Made by a program: the position numbers and the translations under genes. From UBA2253 sp964646985 (lineage in GTDB: Bacteria > Bacillota_I > Bacilli_A > ML615J-28 > CAG-698): DNA of 64,000 bases. The stretch covers positions 12,910 to 76,909 of the forward strand of contig CAZYFI010000001.1 of the NCBI GenBank assembly GCA_964646985.1, in the 5' to 3' direction. Positions within the stretch are counted from its first letter, which is position 1. Every line of letters begins with the position of its first letter. The notes under the pieces are model-generated. The model did not search any database. It was not told the DNA's origin and was given only the letters and a program-made list of their open reading frames with translations. Below are positions 45,020-54,448 of this stretch, in pieces.

Positions 45020-45406
45020 TTATCCGCGAGGTCGTTTTGGTGGACGGCATCCGTTGTGAGGAATTGGTGTAACATCTTTAATGGATGTAATTTCCAATCC
45101 AGCGATTTGTAAAGATCGAATTGCTGCTTCACGTCCAGGACCTGGTCCACGAACAGAAACTTCAACTTTAATCATTCCTTGCGTAATAGCTGCTTTAGCG
45201 GCAGCTTCAGAAGCCATTTGCGCTGCAAAAGGAGTTGATTTTTTACTTCCGCGAAAACCTAAGGCACCCGCACTGCTCCAAGCGATTGCGTTGCCTACAG
45301 CATCAGTAATTGTAATAATTGTGTTATTAAAAGTAGAATGAATATGAGCAGCGCCATTTGGTATATTCTTTCTAACTTTACGTTTTGTACGTACTTTAGT
45401 AGCCAT
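45020..45406 (-). CDS. rpsK: 30S ribosomal protein S11
   Basis: 128 residues with the S11 core NGAAHIHSTFNNTIITITDA and the conserved ending HNGCRPPKRPRG. In the order rpsM-rpsK-rpoA, after rpmJ. Confidence 0.98.
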   Translation of the reverse strand: MATKVRTKRKVRKNIPNGAAHIHSTFNNTIITITDAVGNAIAWSSAGALGFRGSKKSTPFAAQMASEAAAKAAITQGMIKVEVSVRGPGPGREAAIRSLQIAGLEITSIKDVTPIPHNGCRPPKRPRG

Positions 45407-45421
45407 TATGCGTTCTCCCTT

Positions 45422-45787
45422 CTACTTCTTCTTATTAGCCACGGTTTTGGCTTTTCCTTTACGGGTACGAGCATTGCAACGTGTGTTTTGACCACGAACT
45501 GGTAATCCACGACGATGACGAATCCCACGGTAACACCCGATTTCCATTAATCGTTTGATATTTAAGGCGATTTCACGACGTAAATCTCCTTCAACTTTAT
45601 ATGCTGCTACTTCTTTACGAACAGCAGCCAATTCCTCTTCGGTCAAATCCTTAACGCGTTTGTCAGGATTGACATTTGCTTTTTTTAATAATTCAATTGC
45701 GGTTGCTCTTCCAATTCCATAAATATATGTTAAAGAAACATCTACATGTTTATCTCTTGGAATATCAACACCAGCTATACGTGCCAT
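45422..45787 (-). CDS. rpsM: 30S ribosomal protein S13
   Basis: 121 residues beginning MARIAGVDIPRDKHVDVSLT with the H2TH motif and basic ending ARTRKGKAKTVANKKK. Fifteen bases before rpsK. Confidence 0.98.
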   Translation of the reverse strand: MARIAGVDIPRDKHVDVSLTYIYGIGRATAIELLKKANVNPDKRVKDLTEEELAAVRKEVAAYKVEGDLRREIALNIKRLMEIGCYRGIRHRRGLPVRGQNTRCNARTRKGKAKTVANKKK

Positions 45788-45804
45788 TTGTTTTGCACCT
45801 CCTA

Positions 45805-45918
45805 TTAGCCTTGTCTTTGCTTATGCTTAGGGTTTTTACAAATAATCATAACTCGCCCCTTGCGATTGATCACTTTACATTGATCACAAATTGGTTTGAC
45901 TGATGGTCTTACTTTCAT
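45805..45918 (-). CDS. rpmJ: 50S ribosomal protein L36 (zinc type)
   Basis: A 37-residue protein translated directly from the bases: MKVRPSVKPICDQCKVINRK then GRVMIICKNPKHKQRQG. Cys11, Cys14, Cys27 and His32 form the zinc site. It follows the ribosome site GGAGG and lies between infA and rpsM, the normal place. Confidence 0.97.
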   Translation of the reverse strand: MKVRPSVKPICDQCKVINRKGRVMIICKNPKHKQRQG

Positions 45919-45946
45919 TATGAATTTCCTCCTATAATTGGAAAAC

Positions 45947-46165
45947 TTACTTATGACGGTAAGTAATGCGGCCACGTGTTAAGTCATATGGCGACAATTC
46001 AACAGTTACTTTATCACCTGGTAAAATTGTGATGAAGTTCATCCGTATTTTACCAGAAACGTGGGCCACTATTTGATGTCCGTTCTCTAACTGAACTTTA
46101 AATACTGTATTTGGTAGGGCATCAATAACTGTTCCTTTTAATTCTATGACATCATTTTTAGACAC
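45947..46165 (-). CDS. infA: Translation initiation factor IF-1
   Basis: 72 residues, a single S1-like OB fold with PNTVFKVQLENGHQIVAHVSG and the C-terminal DLTRGRITYRHK. Follows map by three bases. Confidence 0.98.
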   Translation of the reverse strand: MSKNDVIELKGTVIDALPNTVFKVQLENGHQIVAHVSGKIRMNFITILPGDKVTVELSPYDLTRGRITYRHK

Positions 46166-46168
46166 GAA

Positions 46169-46921
46169 TTAAGCCTCCTTCGTTAATATCGTATATCCGT
46201 TTTCGGTTATAACAATGCTATGTTCAAAATGGGCACTATCGGACCCATCAATGGTAACGGTAGTCCAATCATCTTGTAAAATCTTGACATCTTCTTTGCC
46301 AGCATTGACCATTGGTTCAATGGCAAGCGTCATGCCTGGTTTTAAGATAGGACCGTAACCAGCTTTACCATAGTTTGGAATCATTGGATCTTCATGTAAT
46401 TTGGCTCCAACGCCATGTCCGGTAAAGTCTTTTACAACACTATATCCCCGACTAACCACATATTGTTCAATGGCGTGGGAGATATCGGATAAACGATTTA
46501 ATGGTTTTGCAAATTCTAAGCCCGCATAGAGTGATTTTTTTGTTACTTCAAGCAATTGCTTGCGAGCATCACTAATTTCACCAACTCCATGGGTCATAGC
46601 GCTATCGCCATGGTAACCTTGATAACAAGCACCAATGTCAATAGCAATAATATCGCCATTTTTTAAAATTGTTTTTTTACTGGGAATACCATGAATGACA
46701 ACTTGATTGATAGAAGCACAAATTGATCCTGGAAACCCGTTATATCCTTTAAAGGATGGAGTTGCTCCGTTCGCAACAATGGTTGCCTCAGCAATCAAAT
46801 CTAGTTCATAAGTTGATATTCCGGGAACAATCGCTTCTTTAACCTTGCGATGGGCTAAAGCGACAATTCTTCCCGCTTCTTTCATCAACTCTATTTCGCG
46901 ATTACTTTTAATGGTGATCAT
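46169..46921 (-). CDS. map: Type I methionine aminopeptidase
   Basis: Removes N-terminal methionine. 250 residues with metal ligands in AIDIGACYQGYHGDSAMT, GHGVGAKLHEDP and LAIEPMVNAG. I set the start at 46921 (MITIKSNREIELM), which follows GGAGG; a longer reading begins inside adk. It overlaps adk by 14 bases. Confidence 0.96.
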   Translation of the reverse strand: MITIKSNREIELMKEAGRIVALAHRKVKEAIVPGISTYELDLIAEATIVANGATPSFKGYNGFPGSICASINQVVIHGIPSKKTILKNGDIIAIDIGACYQGYHGDSAMTHGVGEISDARKQLLEVTKKSLYAGLEFAKPLNRLSDISHAIEQYVVSRGYSVVKDFTGHGVGAKLHEDPMIPNYGKAGYGPILKPGMTLAIEPMVNAGKEDVKILQDDWTTVTIDGSDSAHFEHSIVITENGYTILTKEA

Positions 46922-47567
46922 GAATATCCTCCAAATGTTTCGTAATTTGAACAAAGGTATCAGTTACATCACGACTTCCATTAATATTAATCAACAATCC
47001 CGTATCAACATAATAATCTAGCAAAGGTTGTGTTTGATTATAATACACATTCAAGCGGTTTGTTACGGTTTCTAAACTATCGTCTTTTCTTTGGTATAGT
47101 GGGCCACCACAAACATCACATACATTTTCCACTTTTGGTGGAATATTAATGATGTGGTAAGAAGCTCCACATTGACGGCACATGCGACGACCACTCATAC
47201 GTTTGATTAGAATGTCGTCAGGTACGGAAATGTTAATTACCGCATCCAGGCTGATTTTCATTTGTATTAAAATCTCATCTAGTGCCTTAGCCTGGGCAAT
47301 TGTTCTTGGAAATCCATCTAGTAAAAATCCTGGTAAGCAATCTGCTTGTAACAATCTCGTTTTCACCATATCAATGGTTACTTCATCTGGTACAAGCTCG
47401 CCTTTGTCCGTGAATTCTTTCGCATGGATTCCTAACGGTGTTCCTTGCTTTATCGCCTCGCGAAACATATCGCCAGTTGAAATGTGAGGAATTCCGTATG
47501 TTTTCTTAATGAGTGGCGCTTGGCTTCCCTTCCCTGCGCCGGGAGGTCCCATGATTAATAAACGCAT
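46908..47567 (-). CDS. adk: Adenylate kinase
   Basis: Interconverts AMP, ADP and ATP. 219 residues: P-loop GPPGAGKGSQAP, FLLDGFPRTIAQA, and a zinc-type lid with CRQCGASYH and CDVCGG (four Cys). Follows secY by nine bases. Confidence 0.98.
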   Translation of the reverse strand: MRLLIMGPPGAGKGSQAPLIKKTYGIPHISTGDMFREAIKQGTPLGIHAKEFTDKGELVPDEVTIDMVKTRLLQADCLPGFLLDGFPRTIAQAKALDEILIQMKISLDAVINISVPDDILIKRMSGRRMCRQCGASYHIINIPPKVENVCDVCGGPLYQRKDDSLETVTNRLNVYYNQTQPLLDYYVDTGLLININGSRDVTDTFVQITKHLEDIHDHH

Positions 47568-47576
47568 GGTTTTACC

Positions 47577-48854
47577 TTAATCAATGAAACCACGATATTG
47601 TTTTTCTTGACTTTGGGTTTTTAGTTGTTTTGCTGTTTCAATTGCAACACCAACAACGATAATTAAACTTGTTCCTCCAATTTGCACAGATGCTGGAAGA
47701 TCAAAAATAAAGCCCATAATGATTGGAAGCGAAGCAACGATTGCTAAATAAGTTGCACCAACCATGGTAATCTTAAACAATACGCGAGAAATATATGATG
47801 CTGTTTCAGCACCAGGACGAATACCTGGTACATAAGCATTTTGTTTTTGTAAATTTTCTGCCATTTTTTCTGGATTCATTTGTAAGAATGAATAGAAGAA
47901 TGAGAACACGAAAATTAATACAATGTATAATGCGAAGCCTATTGGATTCGTATAATTGAATACTTGGCCAATCCAATAAACCAAATTATTGCTTTGATCT
48001 AAGAAATTGACAATTGTCGTTGGTAAACTCATTAATGTGCTAGCAAAGATAACTGGGATAACGGATGCGGAATTCAATTTGATTGGAATGTTCGAATCCG
48101 ATTTTCCTCTAAAGCTTGCAGCAGCAGGTCTATTTGCATACTGAATAGGAATTTTTCGTTGAGCAGCTTCCATAAAAACGATCCCAACAACAATGGCTAC
48201 CATAAGCAATAAGACACCAAAGAAGATGAAGATATCGCCTACAGAATTTCCTGCTTCAGCAGCAATATAAGTATTAATTAAATCAGTAATCATTTGAGGG
48301 AAACTAGCAACGATACCAGCAACGATGAACATTGATGTTCCGTTTCCAATTCCTTTTAAAGTAATTTTTTCAGCAAGCCATAAAACAAAAGCTGTACCAG
48401 CTGTCATGACTAAGGCAAGGAAAACATAGGTGAAAATGTTGACTTCAACACCAAGTTGGAAGATATCACCATAGTATGCTGCGATTCCTAAAGTAATGGT
48501 TAATGCTTGAACAAATGCCAAACCCAAAGCCAAATATCTAGTAAGTTGATTTAGTTTTCGCTTTCCAGTTTCGCCTTCTTCAGCCCATTCCTTTAATGTT
48601 GGAACGATATCCATTTGCAATAATTGAATGACGATTGATGCGGTAATGTATGGAGAAATTCCTAGGGCAACAATCGAATAATTCGCCAATGCCCCACCAC
48701 TAAATACATTTAAGAAACCAAATATTGATGTTTGTGTTCCTAAAAATGCACGATTAATGAGTGGAAGTTGGATATGGTAAGCCAAGCGCCAGATTAATAA
48801 AATCATGGCGGTATACAATAGCATATTAATTACTTTTTTGTTTTTTAATGCCAA
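47577..48854 (-). CDS. secY: Protein translocase channel SecY
   Basis: Pore of the Sec translocase, 425 residues with ten membrane helices; the plug/lateral gate segment shows GGALANYSIVALGISPYITASI, seen near residues 52-74. Begins directly after rplO with no gap, in the usual spc-operon position. Confidence 0.98.
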   Translation of the reverse strand: MALKNKKVINMLLYTAMILLIWRLAYHIQLPLINRAFLGTQTSIFGFLNVFSGGALANYSIVALGISPYITASIVIQLLQMDIVPTLKEWAEEGETGKRKLNQLTRYLALGLAFVQALTITLGIAAYYGDIFQLGVEVNIFTYVFLALVMTAGTAFVLWLAEKITLKGIGNGTSMFIVAGIVASFPQMITDLINTYIAAEAGNSVGDIFIFFGVLLLMVAIVVGIVFMEAAQRKIPIQYANRPAAASFRGKSDSNIPIKLNSASVIPVIFASTLMSLPTTIVNFLDQSNNLVYWIGQVFNYTNPIGFALYIVLIFVFSFFYSFLQMNPEKMAENLQKQNAYVPGIRPGAETASYISRVLFKITMVGATYLAIVASLPIIMGFIFDLPASVQIGGTSLIIVVGVAIETAKQLKTQSQEKQYRGFID

Positions 48855-49295
48855 TTAAATCACCTCGATTTTCCCGCCGGCGTTCGTGATTCCTTTTTCA
48901 GCTGATTGAGAAAACTTATTGGCAACAACTGTTAATTTAACAGATAGTTCGCCGTTTCCTAAAATCTTTACCATACTTTCTTTTTTGTCAATAAGACCTT
49001 GTTTGTATAATTTTTCTGGGTTAACCGTTGCTCCTTCTTTGAACACATTTAATTGTGCCAAATTAACAACTTCATATTCTTTACGTCCATGGTTTGTAAA
49101 TCCACGTTTTGGAAAACGCTTAAACAATGGTGTTTGTCCGCCTTCATATCCAGGACGAACTCCGCCGCCTGAACGCGAATTTTGACCTTTGTGACCACGT
49201 CCACTTGTTTTTCCCATTCCACTTGATGTTCCGCGTCCAACAATATTCTTGCTGTGGCGAGCACCAGGAACTGGTTTTAATTCATGTAGTTTCAT
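48855..49295 (-). CDS. rplO: 50S ribosomal protein L15
   Basis: 146 residues with the Gly/Arg-rich N-terminus (KNIVGRGTSSGMGKTSGRGHKGQ) spanning residues 15-37 and YEGGQTPLFKRFPKRGFTN. Order rpmD-rplO-secY is standard. Confidence 0.98.
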   Translation of the reverse strand: MKLHELKPVPGARHSKNIVGRGTSSGMGKTSGRGHKGQNSRSGGGVRPGYEGGQTPLFKRFPKRGFTNHGRKEYEVVNLAQLNVFKEGATVNPEKLYKQGLIDKKESMVKILGNGELSVKLTVVANKFSQSAEKGITNAGGKIEVI

Positions 49296-49304
49296 GCCAT
49301 CCTC

Positions 49305-49484
49305 CTATTGAATCTCAACCAAATGAGCAACAGTAGCAATCATGCCACGAATGGCATCGTTGTCTTCTTTAATGACGATTTGGTTTATCTTAGTTAAGCC
49401 GAGGGCTTTCAAAGTTCTGCCTTGATGTGGTTTACGGCCAAAAGGACTTTTCACTAATTTAATCTTTATTTCTTTCGTATTCAT
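49305..49484 (-). CDS. rpmD: 50S ribosomal protein L30
   Basis: 59-residue protein translated directly from the bases. It reads KIKLVKSPFGRKPHQGRTLK and then ALGLTKINQIVIKEDNDAIR, the bacterial short L30. It lies between rpsE and rplO. Confidence 0.96.
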   Translation of the reverse strand: MNTKEIKIKLVKSPFGRKPHQGRTLKALGLTKINQIVIKEDNDAIRGMIATVAHLVEIQ

Positions 49485-49485
49485 A

Positions 49486-50013
49486 TTATCCCATAATCTC
49501 CTCAGGTGTTTTATTACGAATAGCGCTCACTTGTTCAATGGTACGCAATTCTTGCAAACCTTTTAAAGTTGCTCTGACGATATTGATTGGAGTCGATGAT
49601 CCTAAAGATTTAGATAAAATGTTTTGGATACCAGCTAATTCTACAACAGCACGAACAGGGCCACCAGCGATGATTCCTGTACCTTCTTTTGCAGGTTTTA
49701 GAAATACTCTACCAGCACCATGAACACCAGTAATCTCATGAGGGATGGTCATGTTTACAACTTGAACATCAATCAGGTTTTTCTTAGCATCTTCTACGGC
49801 TTTTTTAATTGCATCAGGGACTTCAATGGCTTTGCCGGTACCTAAACCAACGCGACCTTTTTTATTTCCCACGATAACAACGGCACTGAAACGATAGCGA
49901 CGACCACCTTTTACAACTTTAGCAACGTGATTGATGCTGACAACGCGCTCTTCAAATTCTTTTACAACTTCGACTTGCGCTTCTCTTTTGTTTTTTCTTG
50001 GTTCTTGACGCAT
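49486..50013 (-). CDS. rpsE: 30S ribosomal protein S5
   Basis: 175 residues with RVVSINHVAKVVKGGRRYRF and GTGIIAGGPVRAVVELAGI. One base after it the rpmD start follows, so coupling is likely. Confidence 0.98.
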   Translation of the reverse strand: MRQEPRKNKREAQVEVVKEFEERVVSINHVAKVVKGGRRYRFSAVVIVGNKKGRVGLGTGKAIEVPDAIKKAVEDAKKNLIDVQVVNMTIPHEITGVHGAGRVFLKPAKEGTGIIAGGPVRAVVELAGIQNILSKSLGSSTPINIVRATLKGLQELRTIEQVSAIRNKTPEEIMG

Positions 50014-50023
50014 TCAAACCCTC

Positions 50024-50386
50024 CTAAAATTTTAAGCCAGCGGCTCTGGCAGCTTCGGCTAATGCTTTTACTCGTCCGTGATAAATATATCCACCGCGGT
50101 CAAAAACAACCGTTTCAATATTTTTTTCTAAAGCTCTTTTTGCAACTAGCGTCCCAACTTGGGTTGCTGCTTCAACATTTGAGCCGTTTGTTAATTTTAA
50201 TTCTTGATCAATACTTGATGCTGATACCAAAGTTACTCCAGCAACATCATCAATGAGTTGTGCATAAATGTGAGCGTTTGAACGAAACACATTTAATCGA
50301 GGAAGAGTAGCCGTGCCCGAAATGTTTTTACGAATGCGTAAATGGCGAACCAAACGCATTTTATTGCGTGATGTTTTTTTAATCAT
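50024..50386 (-). CDS. rplR: 50S ribosomal protein L18
   Basis: 120 residues with GTATLPRLNVFRSNAHIYAQL and FDRGGYIYHGRVKALAEAAR, the L18 signature. In spc order between rplF and rpsE. Confidence 0.98.
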   Translation of the reverse strand: MIKKTSRNKMRLVRHLRIRKNISGTATLPRLNVFRSNAHIYAQLIDDVAGVTLVSASSIDQELKLTNGSNVEAATQVGTLVAKRALEKNIETVVFDRGGYIYHGRVKALAEAARAAGLKF

Positions 50387-50403
50387 TTGTTTACGTCTCC
50401 TCT

Positions 50404-50943
50404 CTACTTAGCTTTCTTTCCTTCTTTACGACGAACAACTTGTCCTTTGTAACGAATTCCTTTTCCAAGATATGGTTCAGGTTTTCTAACCTGATAAATT
50501 TCGGCTGCAAATTGCCCAACAACTTGCTTGTCAACGCCTCTTACTGTAACTTCAGTTGGCGTTGGAACCACACATGTTATTCCTTCAGGAATTGGCATTT
50601 CCACTAAGTGCGAGTATCCTGCATTCAGAACCAAAACTCTTCCTTTTAGAGCAGCTTTGTATCCTGTTCCTTGGATTTCCATGGTTTTAGAAAACTCGTG
50701 GGTAACACCTTCTACCATATTGTGTAAAAGAGCTCTTGTTGTTCCGTGAAGGGTTCGATGCTCAATAGAATCGCTAGGACGGCTAATATGAACAGATCCT
50801 TCTTTGACTTCAATCATCATGTCAGGATGAAAATCATAAGCCATGTGTCCTTTTGGTCCTGTTACTTCAACGTGATTGTTTGCACTTAAAGTAACGGTTG
50901 TTCCTTGAGCAAATTTAATCGTTTTATTACCAACACGTGACAT
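50404..50943 (-). CDS. rplF: 50S ribosomal protein L6
   Basis: 179 residues beginning MSRVGNKTI, with the C-terminal PEPYLGKGIRYKGQVVRRKEG motif of L6 (21 residues, near 150-170). Normal length. Confidence 0.98.
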   Translation of the reverse strand: MSRVGNKTIKFAQGTTVTLSANNHVEVTGPKGHMAYDFHPDMMIEVKEGSVHISRPSDSIEHRTLHGTTRALLHNMVEGVTHEFSKTMEIQGTGYKAALKGRVLVLNAGYSHLVEMPIPEGITCVVPTPTEVTVRGVDKQVVGQFAAEIYQVRKPEPYLGKGIRYKGQVVRRKEGKKAK

Positions 50944-50958
50944 TTTTATCCTCCTTCA

Positions 50959-51357
50959 TTACCAAACAAACGCTATAACTTCGCCGCCAATGTTTAATTT
51001 GCGAGCTTCACGATCAGTCATAACGCCATTTGATGTTGATACAATTGCCATACCCAAACCATTTAAGACTTTTGGCATTTCATTGGCTTTTGCATACAGA
51101 CGTAATCCAGGTTTTGAAATACGTTTCAACCCTTTGATTACTCTTTGTTTCTTCTCAGTATATTTCATAGTCACTTTTAAGATGCCTTGCTTATCATTAG
51201 GGATAAGCTCAACGTCAAAAATATAACCTTCGCGTTTAATTACATTTAAAATCTCTAACTTAATTCTCGATGCTGGGATTTCTACATACTCATGTTTCAT
51301 TTGATTGGCATTACGAATGCGAGTAAGTAAATCCGCAATTGGATCAGTCATTACCAT
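50959..51357 (-). CDS. rpsH: 30S ribosomal protein S8
   Basis: 132 residues starting MVMTDPIADLLTRIRNANQ and ending VIAFVW, with STSNGVMTDREARK. Between rpsN and rplF. Confidence 0.98.
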   Translation of the reverse strand: MVMTDPIADLLTRIRNANQMKHEYVEIPASRIKLEILNVIKREGYIFDVELIPNDKQGILKVTMKYTEKKQRVIKGLKRISKPGLRLYAKANEMPKVLNGLGMAIVSTSNGVMTDREARKLNIGGEVIAFVW

Positions 51358-51382
51358 TTAGATGGCCTCCTTCCAACATATC

Positions 51383-51568
51383 TTACCAGCTCGCTTTAGT
51401 AACGCCAGGGATTTGCCCCTTGTTGGCTAATTCTCTAAAGCAGATGCGGCATAATTGAAATTTGCGGTATACGGAATGTGGTCGACCACAACGCTCACAA
51501 CGAGTGTATTCACGTACAGCAAATCTTTGTTTCTGTTTACTTCTAAAAACGATTGATTTCTTTGCCAT
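51383..51568 (-). CDS. rpsN: 30S ribosomal protein S14 (zinc type)
   Basis: 61-residue C+ form of S14 with four zinc cysteines in CERCGRPHSVYRKFQLCRIC. The short zinc form is the usual one in Bacillota spc operons. Confidence 0.98.
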   Translation of the reverse strand: MAKKSIVFRSKQKQRFAVREYTRCERCGRPHSVYRKFQLCRICFRELANKGQIPGVTKASW

Positions 51569-51577
51569 AAATCCTCC

Positions 51578-52117
51578 TTATTTCCTAAAAGGCATACCCA
51601 ATTGGGCTAATAGTTCTCTGCCTTCTTCATCCGTTTTGGCAGTAGTAACAATAACAATGTCCATTCCACGTACTTTCAACACTTTGTCATAGTTGATTTC
51701 TGGGAAAATTAATTGTTCTTTAATCCCAATGGTGTAATTGCCTCTTCCATCAAAGGAGTCTTTACTCAAACCTCGGAAGTCACGTACTCGTGGTAATGAA
51801 ATAGAAACAAGTTTATCAAAGAATTGATACATTCTTGCACCACGAAGGGTTACTTTGCAACCAATTGCAACATTTTCACGTAGTTTGAAGGCAGCGATCG
51901 ATTTTTTAGCTTTTGTAATAATTGGCTTTTGGCCAGAAATAGTTGTCATGTCTTCAACAGCAGCATCTAACAACTTTGAATTGTTAATCGCTTCGCCTAC
52001 ACCCATATTGACAACGATTTTTTCAAGCTTTGGCACTTGCATAATCGAAGTATACCCAAACTTTTTCATTAAAGCTGGTTTTACTTTTTCGATATAATCT
52101 GTTTTTACTCGATTCAT
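51578..52117 (-). CDS. rplE: 50S ribosomal protein L5
   Basis: 179 residues with KIVVNMGVGEA and VRDFRGLSKDSFDGRGNYTIG; binds 5S rRNA. Between rplX and rpsN. Confidence 0.98.
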   Translation of the reverse strand: MNRVKTDYIEKVKPALMKKFGYTSIMQVPKLEKIVVNMGVGEAINNSKLLDAAVEDMTTISGQKPIITKAKKSIAAFKLRENVAIGCKVTLRGARMYQFFDKLVSISLPRVRDFRGLSKDSFDGRGNYTIGIKEQLIFPEINYDKVLKVRGMDIVIVTTAKTDEEGRELLAQLGMPFRK

Positions 52118-52127
52118 CGTCTTCCTC

Positions 52128-52439
52128 CTACTTATCTAATGCGTTTCCAGTTTTTTTGGCGATTCTCACTTTTTTGCCATCAATGACTTTATGTGCAATT
52201 TTGGATGATACATTTGCTTTTGTATCAAAAATTTGCACATTAGAGACATCGATTGCAGCTTCTTTTTTAATGATTCCGCCATCTGGATGCGCATTGGAAG
52301 GTTTTGTGTGGCGTGAAACGACAGCAATGCCTTCTACCACAACTTTATTTTCTTTTGGAAATACAGCTAAAACTTTGGCTGTTTTTCCTTTACTGTTTCC
52401 CGCAATAATTTTTACGGTATCGCCTTTTTTAATATTCAT
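52128..52439 (-). CDS. rplX: 50S ribosomal protein L24
   Basis: 103 residues with the KOW motif KKGDTVKIIAGNSKGKTAKV. Assembly initiator of the large subunit. Confidence 0.98.
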   Translation of the reverse strand: MNIKKGDTVKIIAGNSKGKTAKVLAVFPKENKVVVEGIAVVSRHTKPSNAHPDGGIIKKEAAIDVSNVQIFDTKANVSSKIAHKVIDGKKVRIAKKTGNALDK

Positions 52440-52449
52440 GCGTTCCTCC

Positions 52450-52818
52450 TTATAGAACCTCAGGAGCCAAAGAAATAATTTTCATAAACTCACTGTCACG
52501 AAGTTCACGAGCAACTGGCCCAAAAATACGTGTTCCCCTAGGGGTTTTGTCGTCACGAATTAAAACGGCTGCATTGTCGTCAAATTTGATGTAAGTTCCA
52601 TCATTTCTTCTTAATCCTGATTTTGTTCTAACAATTACTGCTTTTACAACTTCACCTTTTTTGACAGCACTGCCTGGGGCAGCTGACTTAACAGTTGCGA
52701 CAATGATGTCACCAATGTTAGCATAACGATGAAGTGTTCCACCTAAAATCTTGATTGTAAGAATTTCTTTCGCGCCGGAATTATCGGCAATCTTTAATCT
52801 TGTTTCTTGTTGAATCAT
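52450..52818 (-). CDS. rplN: 50S ribosomal protein L14
   Basis: 122 residues beginning MIQQETRLKIADNSGAKE with GTRIFGPVARELRD and the ending MKIISLAPEVL. Confidence 0.98.
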   Translation of the reverse strand: MIQQETRLKIADNSGAKEILTIKILGGTLHRYANIGDIIVATVKSAAPGSAVKKGEVVKAVIVRTKSGLRRNDGTYIKFDDNAAVLIRDDKTPRGTRIFGPVARELRDSEFMKIISLAPEVL

Positions 52819-52829
52819 GATTTGCCTCC

Positions 52830-53099
52830 TTAAACATTCTCAGCGTGCTCAATAATTTCAAGCAAGCGGAAATGTTTTGTTTTGGAAATCGGTCTTGTTT
52901 CCACAATGCGAACCAAATCGCCAACTTTTGCTTCATTCTTTTCATCATGAGCGGTTAGTTTCTTGGAAACTTCCACACGTTTTCCGTATAATGGATGGCG
53001 ATGAAAGCTAGTGTAAAGCACTTTGATAGTCTTATCTGTTTTATCAGACACAACTCTTCCGATATATTCTCTATGAATCTTTTTTTCCGTAGTTTCCAT
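52830..53099 (-). CDS. rpsQ: 30S ribosomal protein S17
   Basis: 89 residues with REYIGRVVSDKTDKTIKV and RIVETRPISKTKHFRLLEII, an OB-fold binding 16S rRNA. Confidence 0.98.
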   Translation of the reverse strand: METTEKKIHREYIGRVVSDKTDKTIKVLYTSFHRHPLYGKRVEVSKKLTAHDEKNEAKVGDLVRIVETRPISKTKHFRLLEIIEHAENV

Positions 53100-53109
53100 G
53101 TGTTTTCTC

Positions 53110-53358
53110 CTATCTCAAAGCCTTAGCACGTTCAGTTAAAACGGTCTTCATGCGGGCGATTTGCTTTTTGGTTTTACCAAGTTGTGCCGTATTTTCCAAT
53201 TTACCCACAGCGGCTTGAAAACGCAAATTGAACAATTCTTGCTTTAATTCCAATATTCTTTTGTTAATAGTGGCTTCATCCATTTTGCGAATTTTCGCAG
53301 TTTCGGATTCGCGAACTGTTGTTTCAACAGCAACTGCTTTTTTCTCTTTTTTAGCCAT
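53110..53358 (-). CDS. rpmC: 50S ribosomal protein L29 with N-terminal extension
   Basis: 82 residues. The L29 core begins near residue 27 (ATINKRILELKQELFNLRFQ) and is preceded by about 25 charged residues rich in Lys, Glu and Val. The inner Met26 has no ribosome site, whereas the first ATG follows rplP by two bases, so I keep the long form. The 60-65-residue form is usual. Confidence 0.95.
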   Translation of the reverse strand: MAKKEKKAVAVETTVRESETAKIRKMDEATINKRILELKQELFNLRFQAAVGKLENTAQLGKTKKQIARMKTVLTERAKALR

Positions 53359-53360
53359 TA

Positions 53361-53777
53361 TTATTCACCACTTTCCTTTGACACGATTTTGGTTGTAATC
53401 GGAAGTTTTCGCGCTGCTAAGCGAAGCGCTTCACGCGCTGTAGCTTCATCAACTCCACCAACTTCAAACATAATTGTGCCTCTTTTTACAACAGCAACAT
53501 AATGATCTGGAGCACCTTTACCGCCACCCATACGAACTTCAAGTGGTTTGTGCGATACACCCATGTGAGGGAATATACGAATCCAAACATTACCAGCACG
53601 TTTCATATAACGGGTCATAGCGATACGGGCTGCTTCGATTTGTTGCGCAGTAATCCATGTTCCTATATTTGCACGGAGTCCAAATTCGCCAAAATTAATT
53701 TCTTTTCCGCCTTTGGCTTTTCCTTCATAGCTAACGCGATGAGGTCGACGGAATTTTGTTCTTTTAGGCATTAACAT
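53361..53777 (-). CDS. rplP: 50S ribosomal protein L16
   Basis: 138 residues beginning MLMPKRTKFRRPHR with HMGVSHKPLEVRMGGGKG, the L16 signature near the peptidyl transferase centre. Confidence 0.98.
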   Translation of the reverse strand: MLMPKRTKFRRPHRVSYEGKAKGGKEINFGEFGLRANIGTWITAQQIEAARIAMTRYMKRAGNVWIRIFPHMGVSHKPLEVRMGGGKGAPDHYVAVVKRGTIMFEVGGVDEATAREALRLAARKLPITTKIVSKESGE

Positions 53778-53779
53778 AA

Positions 53780-54436
53780 TTATTTATCCCCCTGCCTGTT
53801 TTTCTTTTCAGGTAATACTTCACCCAAGCAGATCCAAACTTTAACGCCTAATTTTCCATAAGTAGTCGTTGCTTCAGCGATTGCGTAATCAATATCTGCA
53901 CGCAATGTATGAAGTGGTACCGTGCCTTCACTATAACCTTCTTCACGGGCCATTTCAGCACCGCCAAGACGACCAGCGATTTTGGTTTTAATGCCTTTTG
54001 CACCAGCACGCATTGATTTTTGAATCGCCATTTTTTGGACACGACGGAAAGAAGCACGATTTTCTAATTGCTCAGCAATATTACGTGCTACCAATGTAGC
54101 GTCTAAATCAGGATTCTTAATTTCTACAACACTTAAGAAAATTGTTTTTCCAGTTAATTTTTGTAATTCTTCTACAACTTGAGTCTTAGTAGAACCTTCT
54201 CGTCCAATAACAACACCAGGTTTTGCAGTGTAAAGTGTTAACATGATTTTTGTTTTTGTACGTTCGATTTCTATTTTAGATACATAAGCTTTTTTATAAA
54301 AATTGTTTAAATATTTACGAATTTTTAAATCTTCGTGTAATAAGGCAGGCACTTCTAACTTGCTTGCAAACCATTTTGAATCCCAATCACGGATAATTCC
54401 GACTCTTATGCCGATTGGATTAACTTTTTGTCCCAT
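53780..54436 (-). CDS. rpsC: 30S ribosomal protein S3
   Basis: 218 residues beginning MGQKVNPIGIRVGIIRDW, with the KH domain PGVVIGREGS and the S3 C-domain SEGTVPLHTLRADIDYA. Confidence 0.98.
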   Translation of the reverse strand: MGQKVNPIGIRVGIIRDWDSKWFASKLEVPALLHEDLKIRKYLNNFYKKAYVSKIEIERTKTKIMLTLYTAKPGVVIGREGSTKTQVVEELQKLTGKTIFLSVVEIKNPDLDATLVARNIAEQLENRASFRRVQKMAIQKSMRAGAKGIKTKIAGRLGGAEMAREEGYSEGTVPLHTLRADIDYAIAEATTTYGKLGVKVWICLGEVLPEKKNRQGDK

Positions 54437-54448
54437 TAGATTTCCTCC

